Assembly (NCBI GenBank): GCA_017304505.1
Contig: JAFKKQ010000121.1
Location: forward strand, 1-13,313
From: Hyphomicrobiales bacterium
Lineage (GTDB): Bacteria > Pseudomonadota > Alphaproteobacteria > Rhizobiales > Xanthobacteraceae
Direction: 5' to 3'
Length of the DNA stretch: 13,313 bases
In this document: piece after piece, positions 1-10,490 of the stretch
Position numbering within the stretch: position 1 is the first letter of the stretch
Layout: each line of letters opens with the position of its first letter
The notes under the pieces: generated by a model
What the model saw: the letters and a program-made list of their open reading frames with translations, nothing else
Database searches by the model: none
Told to the model about the DNA's origin: nothing
Program-made: the position numbers and the translations under genes

Positions 1-44
1 TCGTCTGCGAGGCCGAACTCGGCGCGATGATGACGGATCGGTAG
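1..44 (+). CDS. fabZ: 3' end of 3-hydroxyacyl-ACP dehydratase FabZ (partial)
   Basis: Only the last 13 complete codons and the TAG stop are visible, reading VCEAELGAMMTDR. A hydrophobic/acidic tail of the CEAE-x-x-AM type is typical of the C-terminus of FabZ, the (3R)-hydroxyacyl-ACP dehydratase of fatty-acid elongation. The main support is context: fabZ directly precedes lpxA in most Gram-negative lpx clusters, and here lpxA starts 8 bp after this stop. The visible part is too short to confirm any catalytic residue. Confidence 0.72.
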   Translation, partial: VCEAELGAMMTDR

Positions 45-52
45 TTCCGCTC

Positions 53-856
53 ATGTCGCGTATTCATCCTCTTGCTCATGTCGAACCGGGCGCTCGCATC
101 GCGGACAATGCCGAGATCGGCCCGTTCTGCGTGATCGGTCCGCACGCTGAAATCGGGCCTGGCTGCCGCCTCATCGCCCACGTCCACATTGCCGGCCATA
201 CGACGCTCGGTGCGCGCAGCATCATTCATCCTTACGTCTCGCTCGGCGGGCCGCCGCAATCGCAGAGTTATCACGGCGAGCCGACGCGACTTGAGATCGG
301 CGAGGCTTGCGATCTGCGCGAAGGCGTCACGATGAATATCGGCACCGTCGCCGGCGGTGGCCTCACCAAGGTCGGCGCCCGCGGCTTCTACATGGCCAAC
401 GCGCATGTCGGGCACGACTGCATCGTCGGGGACGATGTCGTGTTCGCCAACAGCGCGACACTCGGCGGCCACTGCGAAATCGGCGATCAGGTGTTCATCG
501 GTGGTCTTTCCGCCGTGCATCAATGGACGCGCATTGGGCCGCAGGCGATGATCGGCGGTGTCAGCGGCGTGCGCGGAGACGTGATCCCGTTCGGCCTCGC
601 CAGTGGCGATCAGGCGCGCATGATGGGCATCAATGTCGTCGGCATGAAGCGGCGCAAATTCGAGCGGACGACGATCGCGGCAGCGCGACAAGCCTATCGC
701 GAGATTTTCTTCGGCACAGCCAGCCTTGACGATCGGCTGCGCACAGCCGAGGAGAAATTTGCCGGCGAACCGGTCGTCGCGACGATCATCGCCTTCATCC
801 GTTCGCGTGAGCATCGCTCCTTGTGCCGGCCGACAGGAACGGATACGCGGGCGTGA
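53..856 (+). CDS. lpxA: UDP-N-acetylglucosamine acyltransferase LpxA
   Basis: Cytoplasmic enzyme for the first step of lipid A synthesis: it moves a 3-hydroxyacyl chain from ACP to the 3-OH of UDP-GlcNAc. At 267 residues it is close to the family length (E. coli about 262). Residues 1-185 or so show the hexapeptide-repeat pattern of a left-handed beta-helix (repeated [I/V]G at six-residue spacing), followed by a helical C-terminal part. The catalytic histidine is H121 in AHVGHDC, and the other conserved histidines are H140 (LGGH) and H156 (AVHQ). G169 sits where E. coli has G173, the hydrocarbon-ruler residue, so a long (about C14) acyl chain is my inference. The ATG lies 8 bp after the fabZ stop and lpxI starts 4 bp after this gene's TGA, so these genes form one operon. 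No strong Shine-Dalgarno is visible, which fits translational coupling to fabZ. Confidence 0.97.
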   Translation: MSRIHPLAHVEPGARIADNAEIGPFCVIGPHAEIGPGCRLIAHVHIAGHTTLGARSIIHPYVSLGGPPQSQSYHGEPTRLEIGEACDLREGVTMNIGTVAGGGLTKVGARGFYMANAHVGHDCIVGDDVVFANSATLGGHCEIGDQVFIGGLSAVHQWTRIGPQAMIGGVSGVRGDVIPFGLASGDQARMMGINVVGMKRRKFERTTIAAARQAYREIFFGTASLDDRLRTAEEKFAGEPVVATIIAFIRSREHRSLCRPTGTDTRA

Positions 857-860
857 TCGA

Positions 861-1775
861 ATGTCACCGCACGAGGATACCGGCAACGTCTCTTCCTCTG
901 CTCCACCTGCCGAATTGAACGCCGACACGACGCTGACGATCATTTGCGGCAGCGGACCGTTACCGGCCGCCGTCGCCGACGCAGCGATCCGCCGCGGCCG
1001 TTCTGTTTTCCTCATCGCCATCGAAGGCTGGGCGGACGCGCCCGCGATCGCACGTTATCCGCATGCGTGGATCAAGCTCGGGCAGTTCGGGCGCGTGTGG
1101 CGTCTTGCGCGTGCGGCAGGCTCCCGCGACGTCGTTTGTATCGGCGGATTGGTGCGCCCCGCCGTCAGCGCCTTGCGTCTCGATTGGGAGACGATACGTC
1201 TGTTGCCGAAGCTGTACCGGTTGTTTCGTGGTGGCGACGATCATCTGCTTTCCGGGCTCGGGCGTATCTTCGCGGAGCGTGGTTTCCGCATGGTGGCGGC
1301 GCAGGATGTGGCGCCGGACATCCTCGCGCCCGAGGGCGTGCTGACACGCCGCCGGCCGACGCAGCGCGAGACGGACGACGCCGCATTTGGGTTCGCGCTG
1401 CTCGACGTGATGGGACCGTTTGATGTCGGGCAGGCGCTGGTCGTCGCCGAACGGCGCGTGCTTGCGGTCGAGGCGGCAGAAGGCACGGATCAGATGCTGC
1501 AGCGGATTGGCGAGCTACGCGCGAACGGCCGCATCAGCCTTCCGGTCGGGCAGGGCGTTCTCGTCAAGGCGCCGAAGCCGCAGCAGGATCGCCGCTACGA
1601 TCTGCCCTCGATCGGACCAAAGACGGTGGAGATGGCTGTTGCCGCCGGGCTCGCAGGCATCGCCGTGCGCGCCGGCGGTGTCATCGCCGTCGATCCTCTC
1701 GGCATGACGGCGGCGGCCGACAAGGCCGGGATTTTCATCGCCTCGATAAATGCCGTTCCGGCGAGTTCTTCGTGA
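861..1775 (+). CDS. lpxI: UDP-2,3-diacylglucosamine pyrophosphatase, LpxI type
   Basis: Hydrolyses UDP-2,3-diacylglucosamine to lipid X (2,3-diacylglucosamine 1-phosphate) plus UMP, step four of lipid A synthesis. LpxI replaces the unrelated LpxH in most alphaproteobacteria. The 304-residue product has an N-terminal Rossmann-like part opening with IICGSGPLP (GSGPLP at residues 30-35) and a C-terminal DUF1009-type domain containing KPQQDRRYDLPSIGP (about 239-253), followed by AGLAGIAVRAGGVI. I expect the catalytic aspartate near D243/D247, but this is from memory of the Caulobacter enzyme. The frame stays open upstream into lpxA. I chose ATG 861 because it lies just after the lpxA stop; it leaves about 22 residues before the conserved core. 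The TGA overlaps the GTG start of lpxB (GTGA), which indicates translational coupling. Gene order lpxA-lpxI-lpxB is the usual alphaproteobacterial one. Confidence 0.94.
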   Translation: MSPHEDTGNVSSSAPPAELNADTTLTIICGSGPLPAAVADAAIRRGRSVFLIAIEGWADAPAIARYPHAWIKLGQFGRVWRLARAAGSRDVVCIGGLVRPAVSALRLDWETIRLLPKLYRLFRGGDDHLLSGLGRIFAERGFRMVAAQDVAPDILAPEGVLTRRRPTQRETDDAAFGFALLDVMGPFDVGQALVVAERRVLAVEAAEGTDQMLQRIGELRANGRISLPVGQGVLVKAPKPQQDRRYDLPSIGPKTVEMAVAAGLAGIAVRAGGVIAVDPLGMTAAADKAGIFIASINAVPASSS

Positions 1776-2983
1776 CGACCGAACCGGCAGCCGGGCGGGA
1801 CAAGCCCTTGAGGGTCTTCCTCGTCGTTGGCGAAGAGTCCGGTGACCACCTCGGCGCCGGGCTGATGCAAGCGCTGAAGCAACAATGCGGCGGGCACGTC
1901 ACCTTCGCCGGCGTTGGCGGCCAGGAGATGGCACGCGAAGGATTGGTGAGCCTGTTCCCGCTTACCGACATCTCACTCGTTGGGTTCACCGCGGTGCTGC
2001 GGCAATTGCCGCTGGTGCTGCGCCGCATCCGCGAGACGGCAAACGCGGCGATCGCGGCGGCGCCGGACGTCGTCGTCATCATCGACAGTCCGGACTTCAC
2101 GCATCGTGTCGCGCGCCGTATCCGCGCCGTGCATCCCGATATTCCGATCGTCGATTACGTGTCGCCGTCCGTATGGGCGTGGCGGCCGGGACGGGCGCGT
2201 GCGATGCGCGCCTATATCGATCATGTCCTCGCGCTCCTGCCGTTCGAGCCGGGGGTGCATGCGCGCTTGGGCGGGCCCGCGTGTACTTACGTCGGCCATC
2301 CGCTGGCAGAGCGGGTCGATGAATTGCGCCCGAACGTGAGCGACGCGAAACGGCGCGGAACACCGCCGCCGATCGTGCTCGTGCTTCCCGGCAGCCGCCG
2401 CGCGGAACTGCGTAATCTGATCGCCGTCTTCGGCGAGACGATCGAGCGCCTGCGCGCCGAATCCGGTCCGTTCGAATTGGTGCTGCCGACCGTGCCGCAT
2501 CTGCTGAACGATGTGAAAGCGGCCGTGGCACACTGGAATCCGGCGCCGCGCATTCTTGTCGATCACGACGAGAAGCGCGCCGCCTTCCGTCAGGCGCGCG
2601 CGGCTTTGGCGGCGTCCGGCACCGTTACGCTCGAGCTTGCGCTCGCGGGTGTTCCGATGGTCGCGGCCTATCGTGTCGGCGCACTCGAGGCGGTCATTCT
2701 GCGACGTCTTATTCGTGTGCCGACGGTGATCCTCGCCAACCTTGTGATCGGCGAGAACATCGTACCGGAATTTCTGCAGGAGGATTGCACTGCCGAACGC
2801 CTGAGCGGTGCTCTGGCGCCGCTGCTGCGCGATGGTGCTGAGCGGCAGCGGCAATGTGATGCCTTCGCGAAACTCGACGCGATCATGCAGATCGGCAGCG
2901 TTTCGCCGAATACGCGCGCCGCTGAATGTGTCGTCGCGGTTGCGTCCGCCGCGCGCGCGCCGCACGGGCGCACCATTTCGTAA
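1772..2983 (+). CDS. lpxB: Lipid-A-disaccharide synthase LpxB
   Basis: Peripheral inner-membrane glycosyltransferase (GT19) that joins lipid X to UDP-2,3-diacylglucosamine to form the beta-1,6-linked lipid A disaccharide. The 403-residue length is normal. Conserved features are the N-terminal GEESGD loop (residues 20-25), IDSPDF (104-109, with the conserved aspartates), VDYVSPSVWAW, LPGSRRAEL in the second Rossmann half, and ASGTVTLELALAGVPM and NLVIGENIVPEFLQE near the C-terminus. Translation starts at GTG 1772, inside the lpxI stop; no other in-frame start lies between it and the GEESGD core. The gene appears to be the last of the lpx operon. No clear hairpin-plus-T-run terminator follows within the next 130 bp, so read-through into the small downstream gene is possible. 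Confidence 0.96.
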   Translation: MTTEPAAGRDKPLRVFLVVGEESGDHLGAGLMQALKQQCGGHVTFAGVGGQEMAREGLVSLFPLTDISLVGFTAVLRQLPLVLRRIRETANAAIAAAPDVVVIIDSPDFTHRVARRIRAVHPDIPIVDYVSPSVWAWRPGRARAMRAYIDHVLALLPFEPGVHARLGGPACTYVGHPLAERVDELRPNVSDAKRRGTPPPIVLVLPGSRRAELRNLIAVFGETIERLRAESGPFELVLPTVPHLLNDVKAAVAHWNPAPRILVDHDEKRAAFRQARAALAASGTVTLELALAGVPMVAAYRVGALEAVILRRLIRVPTVILANLVIGENIVPEFLQEDCTAERLSGALAPLLRDGAERQRQCDAFAKLDAIMQIGSVSPNTRAAECVVAVASAARAPHGRTIS

Positions 2984-3100
2984 GACTTGAAGCGAATTTG
3001 CGGCGTGCGGTCACAAAAGAATCGCCGTGCTGTCGCGGCTTCTTCGCACAATCGGCGTATGCCCAGGGCTCAATGAAAGGTGAGGCGGGCATGCTTGCGA

Positions 3101-3107
3101 AGGAGGA
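3101..3107 (+). promoter_or_regulatory. Strong Shine-Dalgarno for the 66-residue protein
   Basis: AGGAGGA ends 8 bases before ATG 3116, an almost perfect anti-16S match. It decides the start in favour of ATG 3116 over an in-frame ATG at 3080, which would put this motif inside the coding sequence. Confidence 0.85.
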
Positions 3108-3115
3108 GAATTAAC

Positions 3116-3316
3116 ATGGGCACGGTCATGATCCGATGTCCGAGAACCGGACGCGCCATTCCAACCGGAATCGTTTCGGACAGAATCGAATTCCGCCGCA
3201 AGGCGGTCTTCATTGGGCGCACGTATTGCGCTGCATGCCGCGCAGAACATGAGTTCTTCGCACGCGAGGCCTGGGTCGACGAGCTCGACAGCCGAACCGC
3301 TTCTGAGGCTGCTTGA
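3116..3316 (+). CDS. Small conserved-looking Cys-containing hypothetical protein (66 aa)
   Basis: I do not recognise a named function. The product begins MGTVMIRCPRTGRAIPTGI and contains IGRTYCAACRAEHEF near residues 45-59. This gives one cysteine in a C-P-x-T-G turn and a CxxC followed by a histidine (C-A-A-C-x-x-x-H), which resembles a compact zinc-ribbon or zinc knuckle; zinc binding is inference. The C-terminus is acidic and alanine-rich with no membrane segment or signal peptide, so a cytoplasmic location is expected. From memory, similar short 'CPxTGRxxxTGI' proteins are common unannotated genes in rhizobia. Coding is supported by the exceptional Shine-Dalgarno, and by a hairpin terminator starting 17 bp after the TGA. 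It lies 132 bp after lpxB and converges on gltA, so it may have its own promoter, but I could not identify one. Confidence 0.82.
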   Translation: MGTVMIRCPRTGRAIPTGIVSDRIEFRRKAVFIGRTYCAACRAEHEFFAREAWVDELDSRTASEAA

Positions 3317-3333
3317 CGTATTGATTTCTTGCC

Positions 3334-3362
3334 GGCGTGGCGCTTGGCGCCACGCCTCTTTT
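3334..3362 (+). terminator. Rho-independent terminator of the 66-aa gene
   Basis: A perfect 10-bp GC-rich stem, GGCGTGGCGC (3334-3343) with GCGCCACGCC (3347-3356), closes a TTG loop and is followed by TCTTTT. There is no T-run on the opposite strand, so it acts in the plus direction only. Confidence 0.88.
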
Positions 3363-3371
3363 CGCCAAAGG

Positions 3372-3402
3372 AAAAGCCGCGATCCTGGATCGCGGCTTTT
3401 TT
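3372..3402. terminator. Bidirectional terminator between the 66-aa gene and gltA
   Basis: The inverted repeat AAAAGCCGCGATC / GATCGCGGCTTTT (3372-3384 and 3388-3400) has a 3-nt loop. TTTTTT (3397-3402) follows in the plus direction, and an A-run gives UUUU in the minus direction. It lies 17 bp beyond the gltA stop, so it should end gltA transcripts and back up the plus-strand hairpin at 3334-3362. Confidence 0.9.
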
Positions 3403-3419
3403 ATTGCGTTGGCTTCGCG

Positions 3420-4730
<1,311 letters not shown>

Positions 4731-4773
4731 GATCGTACCTCGATACCGCCGACCCCGCGAAGACGGTGATTTG

Positions 4774-4779
4774 ATTATA
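4774..4779 (-). promoter_or_regulatory. Probable -10 box of the gltA promoter
   Basis: On the minus strand this hexamer is a perfect TATAAT, about 43 bp upstream of the gltA ATG. No recognisable TTGACA-like -35 lies 16-18 bp upstream (that stretch reads CGCGAA or similar), so the promoter may be activator-dependent or the match may be chance. It is the only consensus -10 in the gltX-gltA gap. Confidence 0.45.
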
Positions 4780-4872
4780 CTTTCGCGCGTGCGGAGTTCG
4801 CGCAGGTGCCCAGGAAATGGGGTATCGCATCCGGTTGTGCGCTGCAAGGTGGGCGCGCGGGTCCTCCGGCAG

Positions 4873-6300
4873 TCAACCCGTGAGCGACTGATCGCGCAGG
4901 CGGGCCAGGCTTTCGTCCCGCCCCAACACGGCGAGGACGTTGAAGATGCCGGGAGACGTCGTCCGTCCGGTCAGCGCGGCACGCAGCGGCTGCGCCACCG
5001 CCCCGAGTTTGGCGCCGATGCCCTCAGCAAACGCGCGCACCGCTTGTTCTGCCGCCGCAGCCGTCCAGGGATCGACCGCCTCGAGGGCGGATGTGATCCT
5101 GCCGAGCAGTGTACGGGCGTCCGGCGTCAGCAGGGCCGTGGCCTTGTCGTCGAGCGCGAGCGGGCGGGCCGCCCACACGAAGCTTGCCGCATCGAGGAGT
5201 TCGACCAAAGTCTTGGCCCGCTCCTTCAACTCCGGCATGGCGGCTATGACCTGCTGGCGGACAGCGGGCGTCAGCCTGGCCGCAATCTCGGCCCCTTGCG
5301 GGAGGTGCGGCAGCAGGGCATCGAGAGCGGCCATCAGGTCGCCGTCGCTGCTGGCCCGCATGTAGTGGCCGTTGAGGCTCTCGAGCTTGGTGAAATCGAA
5401 ACGGGCCGGCGACCGGCCGATCTGCGGCAGGTCGAAGGCCGCGATCATTTCCTCGGTGGAAAAGATTTCCTGGTCGCCGTGGCTCCAGCCAAGCCGCACC
5501 AGATAGTTGCGCATGGCTGTTGGCAGGTAGCCCATCGCCCGATAGGCGTCGACGCCGAGTGCGCCGTGGCGCTTGGACAGCTTCGAACCATCGGGGCCGT
5601 GGATCAGCGGAATGTGCGCCATCGACGGCACGGCCCAGCCGAGCGCTTGGTAGATTTGGGTCTGCCGCGCGGCGTTGTTGAGGTGATCGTCGCCGCGGAT
5701 GATGTGGGTGACGCCCATATCGTGGTCATCGACCACCACTGCGAGCATATAAGTCGGCGTGCCGTCGGAGCGCAGCAGCACGAAGTCGTCGAGGTTCTCG
5801 TTCTGCCAGGTGACACGGCCCTGGACCTGATCCTCGACCACGGTCTCGCCCACAAGCGGAGCCTTGATCCGGATGGCTGGCTTCACGCCGGCCGGCGCAT
5901 CGCCGGGGTCGCGGTCGCGCCAGCGGCCATCGTAGAGCCGGGTGCGGCCCTCGGCGCGGGCCTTTTCGCGCATGGCCGTCAACTCGTCCGGGGTCGCGTA
6001 GCAGCGATAGGCCGTGCCGGCGGCAAGCATCTGCTCCACCACCTCGCGGTGCCGCTCGACACGCGAAAACTGGTAGATGGCGTCGCCGTCCCAATCGAGG
6101 CCGAGCCAAGTGAGCCCATCCAGGATGGCGTCGATCGCCGCCTTGGTGGAGCGCTCGCGGTCCGTGTCCTCGATCCGCAACAGCATCTTGCCGCCGCGCC
6201 CGCGCGCGTACAGCCAGTTGAACAAGGCGGTGCGGCCCCCGCCAATATGCAGGAATCCGGTGGGCGAAGGCGCAAATCGGGTGACGACGGGTTCAGTCAT
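4873..6300 (-). CDS. gltX: Glutamyl-tRNA synthetase
   Basis: Class I aminoacyl-tRNA synthetase charging tRNA-Glu with glutamate, cytoplasmic. The 475 residues match the family length. The catalytic Rossmann fold opens with [11 protein letters not shown] and the HIGH-equivalent HIGG (18-21); [10 protein letters not shown] is at 42-51 and KLSKRHG (240-246) is the KMSKS-type loop. The C-terminal portion from about 320 would be the helical anticodon-binding domain. Of the E. coli zinc-knuckle cysteines only C100 remains ([10 protein letters not shown]), so the zinc site looks lost, as in many GluRS. I chose ATG 6300 because [15 protein letters not shown] is the standard N-terminus; the frame extends 28 codons further upstream without homology. 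No strong Shine-Dalgarno is visible. It is transcribed divergently from glnS. Sequence alone does not tell whether it also charges tRNA-Gln, but the neighbouring GlnRS suggests a discriminating enzyme. Confidence 0.96.
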   Translation of the reverse strand: MTEPVVTRFAPSPTGFLHIGGGRTALFNWLYARGRGGKMLLRIEDTDRERSTKAAIDAILDGLTWLGLDWDGDAIYQFSRVERHREVVEQMLAAGTAYRCYATPDELTAMREKARAEGRTRLYDGRWRDRDPGDAPAGVKPAIRIKAPLVGETVVEDQVQGRVTWQNENLDDFVLLRSDGTPTYMLAVVVDDHDMGVTHIIRGDDHLNNAARQTQIYQALGWAVPSMAHIPLIHGPDGSKLSKRHGALGVDAYRAMGYLPTAMRNYLVRLGWSHGDQEIFSTEEMIAAFDLPQIGRSPARFDFTKLESLNGHYMRASSDGDLMAALDALLPHLPQGAEIAARLTPAVRQQVIAAMPELKERAKTLVELLDAASFVWAARPLALDDKATALLTPDARTLLGRITSALEAVDPWTAAAAEQAVRAFAEGIGAKLGAVAQPLRAALTGRTTSPGIFNVLAVLGRDESLARLRDQSLTG

Positions 6301-6329
6301 ATCGGAATAGGGGCTCTCAAGACTGGCTG

Positions 6330-6352
6330 GCACGCAAACTGGCTTGGCGTGC
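6330..6352. repeat. Short inverted repeat between gltX and glnS
   Basis: GCACGC (6330-6335) and GCGTGC (6347-6352) form an inverted repeat with an 11-bp spacer. It is partly extended by the flanking CTGGCTG and AGGCAG. It sits in the 107-bp divergent gap and could be an operator or leader hairpin, but arms this short also occur by chance in GC-rich DNA. Confidence 0.25.
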
Positions 6353-6407
6353 AGGCAGGGATTTGGCACATAAGCCGCAAGCACGCATCAAAGAATTGGG
6401 CACAGGC

Positions 6408-8096
<1,689 letters not shown>

Positions 8097-8140
8097 GGAG
8101 CCGCCAACCCCATCAGCGCGCCGCGTGGGGAGCGTAGCGC

Positions 8141-10426
8141 ATGGCGGATTGGGGCAGGGGCCGCGGAGACAGCCGCAGCCAAGCCGAGACACAGGTCGCG
8201 ACATGGGATGCCGCGGCGCAGCGTCGCCGTGGGCTGGTGTTGGCCGGCGGGCGCCTACGCTTCGACCACGCTGCCAGCGAACGCCTTTGGCGCTGGGCCG
8301 TCGCCGACACCGGCCCGGGCCGGTTACTGCCGTGGCTTCCCGTCGCATTCGGTCTTGGCATCGCGCTTTACTTCACCGCCGAGCGGGAGCCGTTGTGGTG
8401 GGCGGGAACCGGCCTCACTGCGATCTGTTGCGTCGCGGTCTTCATGCTGCGTCACAGGCCGGTGGCGTTCCCGTTGGCGCTGGCGGCGGCCGCGATGGCT
8501 GCGGGCTTTACCGTAGCAACGCTGAAGACGTTGCAGGTCGCACACCCGGTCCTGGCACGGCCGGCCAGCGTTGCCCTGACCGGCTTCGTGGAGGTTCGTG
8601 AGGAGCGCGAGCGCAGCGACCGCGTGGTCATCCGGGTGTCGTCGCTGGAGGGCTATCGGCTCAATCACAAGCCCGACCGCGTTCGTGTCTCGGTGCGCAA
8701 GGGCACGGCTCCTCCGGTCGGCGCTTATGTGAACTTGCGCGCCCGGCTCAGCCCGCCGCTCGAACCGCTACGGCCGGGAGGCTATGACTTTGCCCGCGAT
8801 CTCTATTTCCAGGGCATCGGCGCCACGGGTTTCGCACTCGGCGCCGTCCGTATCGCGCAGCCGCCGGCGCCACCGGGCACATGGCTCAGGTATGCGACCG
8901 CCCTTCAAGGGCTGCGCGACGCCATCGACGACCGTATCCGCGCCGTTGTGCCGGGCGACCGCGGCGCCATCGCGTCGGCGCTGATCACCGGCAAGCGCGA
9001 CGCGATCTCGGCGCCGGTCAACGATGCCATGTACGTGTCGAGCCTGGGTCACGTGCTGTCGATCTCCGGCTACCACATGGCCGTAGTGGCGGGGGTGGTG
9101 TTCTTCGTGTTGCGTGCGCTGCTTGCCCTCGTGCCGGCCTTCGCCACGGGCCGGCCCATCAAGAAATGGGCCGCGGCCGGCGCGCTTGTCGCCGCGGCCG
9201 CCTATTTGCTCCTGTCCGGCTCGGAGGTGGCGACGCAGCGCTCGTTCATCATGACGGCCATCGTTCTGGTCGGCGTGATGGCCGACCGGCCGGCGCTGAC
9301 GTTGCGCACGCTGGCACTGGCGGCGTTCGCTGTCTTGCTGCTCGCGCCGCAATCGCTGGTGCATCCAAGCTTCCAGATGTCGTTTGCGGCGACGCTTGCG
9401 CTGATCGCGGCTTACGAGCGCGGGCTGCCGTGGATGGTGGCGGGAGCCGACACCTCGGCCGGGGCCCGCGTGGCGCTTTGGGGCGGACGAGAGATTGTCG
9501 GTTTGATCTTTGCGTCGCTGGTCGCCGGCCTCGCGACCACGCCCTATGCGGCCTTCCATTTCCATCGCCTCGCGCCCTATGGCGTCGTTGCCAACCTGCT
9601 GGCGATGCCCATCGTTTCGATCTGGGTGATGCCTGCCGGTCTTCTGGGACTCATCGCTATTCCCTTCGGCTTCGATGCGATGTTGTGGCGGTTGATGGGC
9701 GAGGGCATCGACTGGATGATCGCCGTTGCGCTGTTCGTCGCTCACCTTCCGGGCGCGGTCGGACATGTGGCGGCATTCGGCACCGGGCCGCTCTTGCTTG
9801 GCACCGGCGGGCTTGCGGTGATCTGCCTGCTGAAAACCCCGCTGCGCTGGTGCGGCGCGGCCGTGGTCGTGGTGGCAAGCCTGTGGGCGATCGAGGCGCC
9901 GCAGCCGGATGTGCTGGTTGCCGCCGACGGTCAGGCGCTGGCGGTGCGCGGCCCCGATGGGCAGCTTTGGATCCATCGTGGCAACCGCGACGCCTTTGCC
10001 GCCCGCGAATGGCTTGCGGCGGATGGCGATGCCCGCGTCGCGACGGACAAGTCGCTGGGCGAGGGATTCAACTGCGACGAGGCCGGCTGCATGGCCGTGC
10101 TGGCCGACGGCCGGCTGGTGTCTTATGCGATCGCGCCGGATGCCTTCGAGGAGGATTGCGTGCGGGCGGCCGTGGTGGTCACGGCCCGCGAGGCTCCGCC
10201 CGATTGCGCGGCGCTGACGATCGACCGCACAATGTCCCAGGCAAAGGGTGCGATCGCGTTACGGCGAAACGGCAAAGGCTGGGAGATCGCCGCCGGCCGG
10301 CCCGCCGGGGAAAACCGCCCGTGGGCTCCGGCGTCGGCAACACCGAAGGCTCAGGCAAGCCCCGCGGTCCGGACCGCACCGCGCGATGCAACGCCACGTG
10401 TCGAGGATTTGGAGGCCGGGGATTAG
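8141..10426 (+). CDS. comEC: ComEC/Rec2-family competence DNA-uptake channel protein
   Basis: Inner-membrane channel for single-stranded DNA uptake during natural transformation. The product has 761 residues. After a hydrophilic N-terminus come membrane segments near 62-80, 88-103 and 108-126, then a soluble DUF4131/OB-like region (about 140-240). The ComEC membrane core (about 270-565) carries SLGHVLSISGYHM (301-313), SEVATQRSFIM (361-371) and HPSFQMSFAATLA (408-420). A short membrane stretch near 570-585 leads to a C-terminal domain (590-720) that has none of the HxHxDH metal ligands of the metallo-beta-lactamase domain of Bacillus ComEC, but has four cysteines (645, 650, 673, 689). The tail is Ala/Pro-rich and probably disordered. 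ATG 8141 follows GGGGAG 8 bases upstream. The gene is 44 bp after glnS and converges on lexA. Many alphaproteobacteria keep comEC without proven competence, so activity is open. Confidence 0.92.
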   Translation: MADWGRGRGDSRSQAETQVATWDAAAQRRRGLVLAGGRLRFDHAASERLWRWAVADTGPGRLLPWLPVAFGLGIALYFTAEREPLWWAGTGLTAICCVAVFMLRHRPVAFPLALAAAAMAAGFTVATLKTLQVAHPVLARPASVALTGFVEVREERERSDRVVIRVSSLEGYRLNHKPDRVRVSVRKGTAPPVGAYVNLRARLSPPLEPLRPGGYDFARDLYFQGIGATGFALGAVRIAQPPAPPGTWLRYATALQGLRDAIDDRIRAVVPGDRGAIASALITGKRDAISAPVNDAMYVSSLGHVLSISGYHMAVVAGVVFFVLRALLALVPAFATGRPIKKWAAAGALVAAAAYLLLSGSEVATQRSFIMTAIVLVGVMADRPALTLRTLALAAFAVLLLAPQSLVHPSFQMSFAATLALIAAYERGLPWMVAGADTSAGARVALWGGREIVGLIFASLVAGLATTPYAAFHFHRLAPYGVVANLLAMPIVSIWVMPAGLLGLIAIPFGFDAMLWRLMGEGIDWMIAVALFVAHLPGAVGHVAAFGTGPLLLGTGGLAVICLLKTPLRWCGAAVVVVASLWAIEAPQPDVLVAADGQALAVRGPDGQLWIHRGNRDAFAAREWLAADGDARVATDKSLGEGFNCDEAGCMAVLADGRLVSYAIAPDAFEEDCVRAAVVVTAREAPPDCAALTIDRTMSQAKGAIALRRNGKGWEIAAGRPAGENRPWAPASATPKAQASPAVRTAPRDATPRVEDLEAGD

Positions 10427-10490
10427 CCGCGGTGTCGCGCATTTCCCACCGTGTACGGCTTCCGCCGCACCATGTCCGCGGCATAAGCCG

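Noticed and set aside
726..860. Upstream extension of lpxI into the lpxA gene
   Set aside because: It would overlap lpxA by over 120 bp with an Arg/Ser-rich segment unlike LpxI; ATG 861 immediately after the lpxA stop is the better start.
2984..3115. Promoter or terminator for the gap after lpxB
   Set aside because: TTGAAG (2987-2992) has no -10 at the right distance, and the short GCCG/CGGC pairing near 3023-3039 lacks a stable stem or T-run. I see nothing I can support in this gap besides the ribosome site.
4731..4847. Upstream extension of gltA by 39 codons
   Set aside because: The extra sequence has no homology to citrate synthase, contains the putative -10 box, and the downstream ATG has a ribosome site and the usual MDAK N-terminus.
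10426..10482. Inverted repeat GCCGCGG ... CCGCGGC between comEC and lexA, considered as a terminator
   Set aside because: The arms are 7 bp with a 43-bp loop and no T-run on either strand, so it is not a credible intrinsic terminator.
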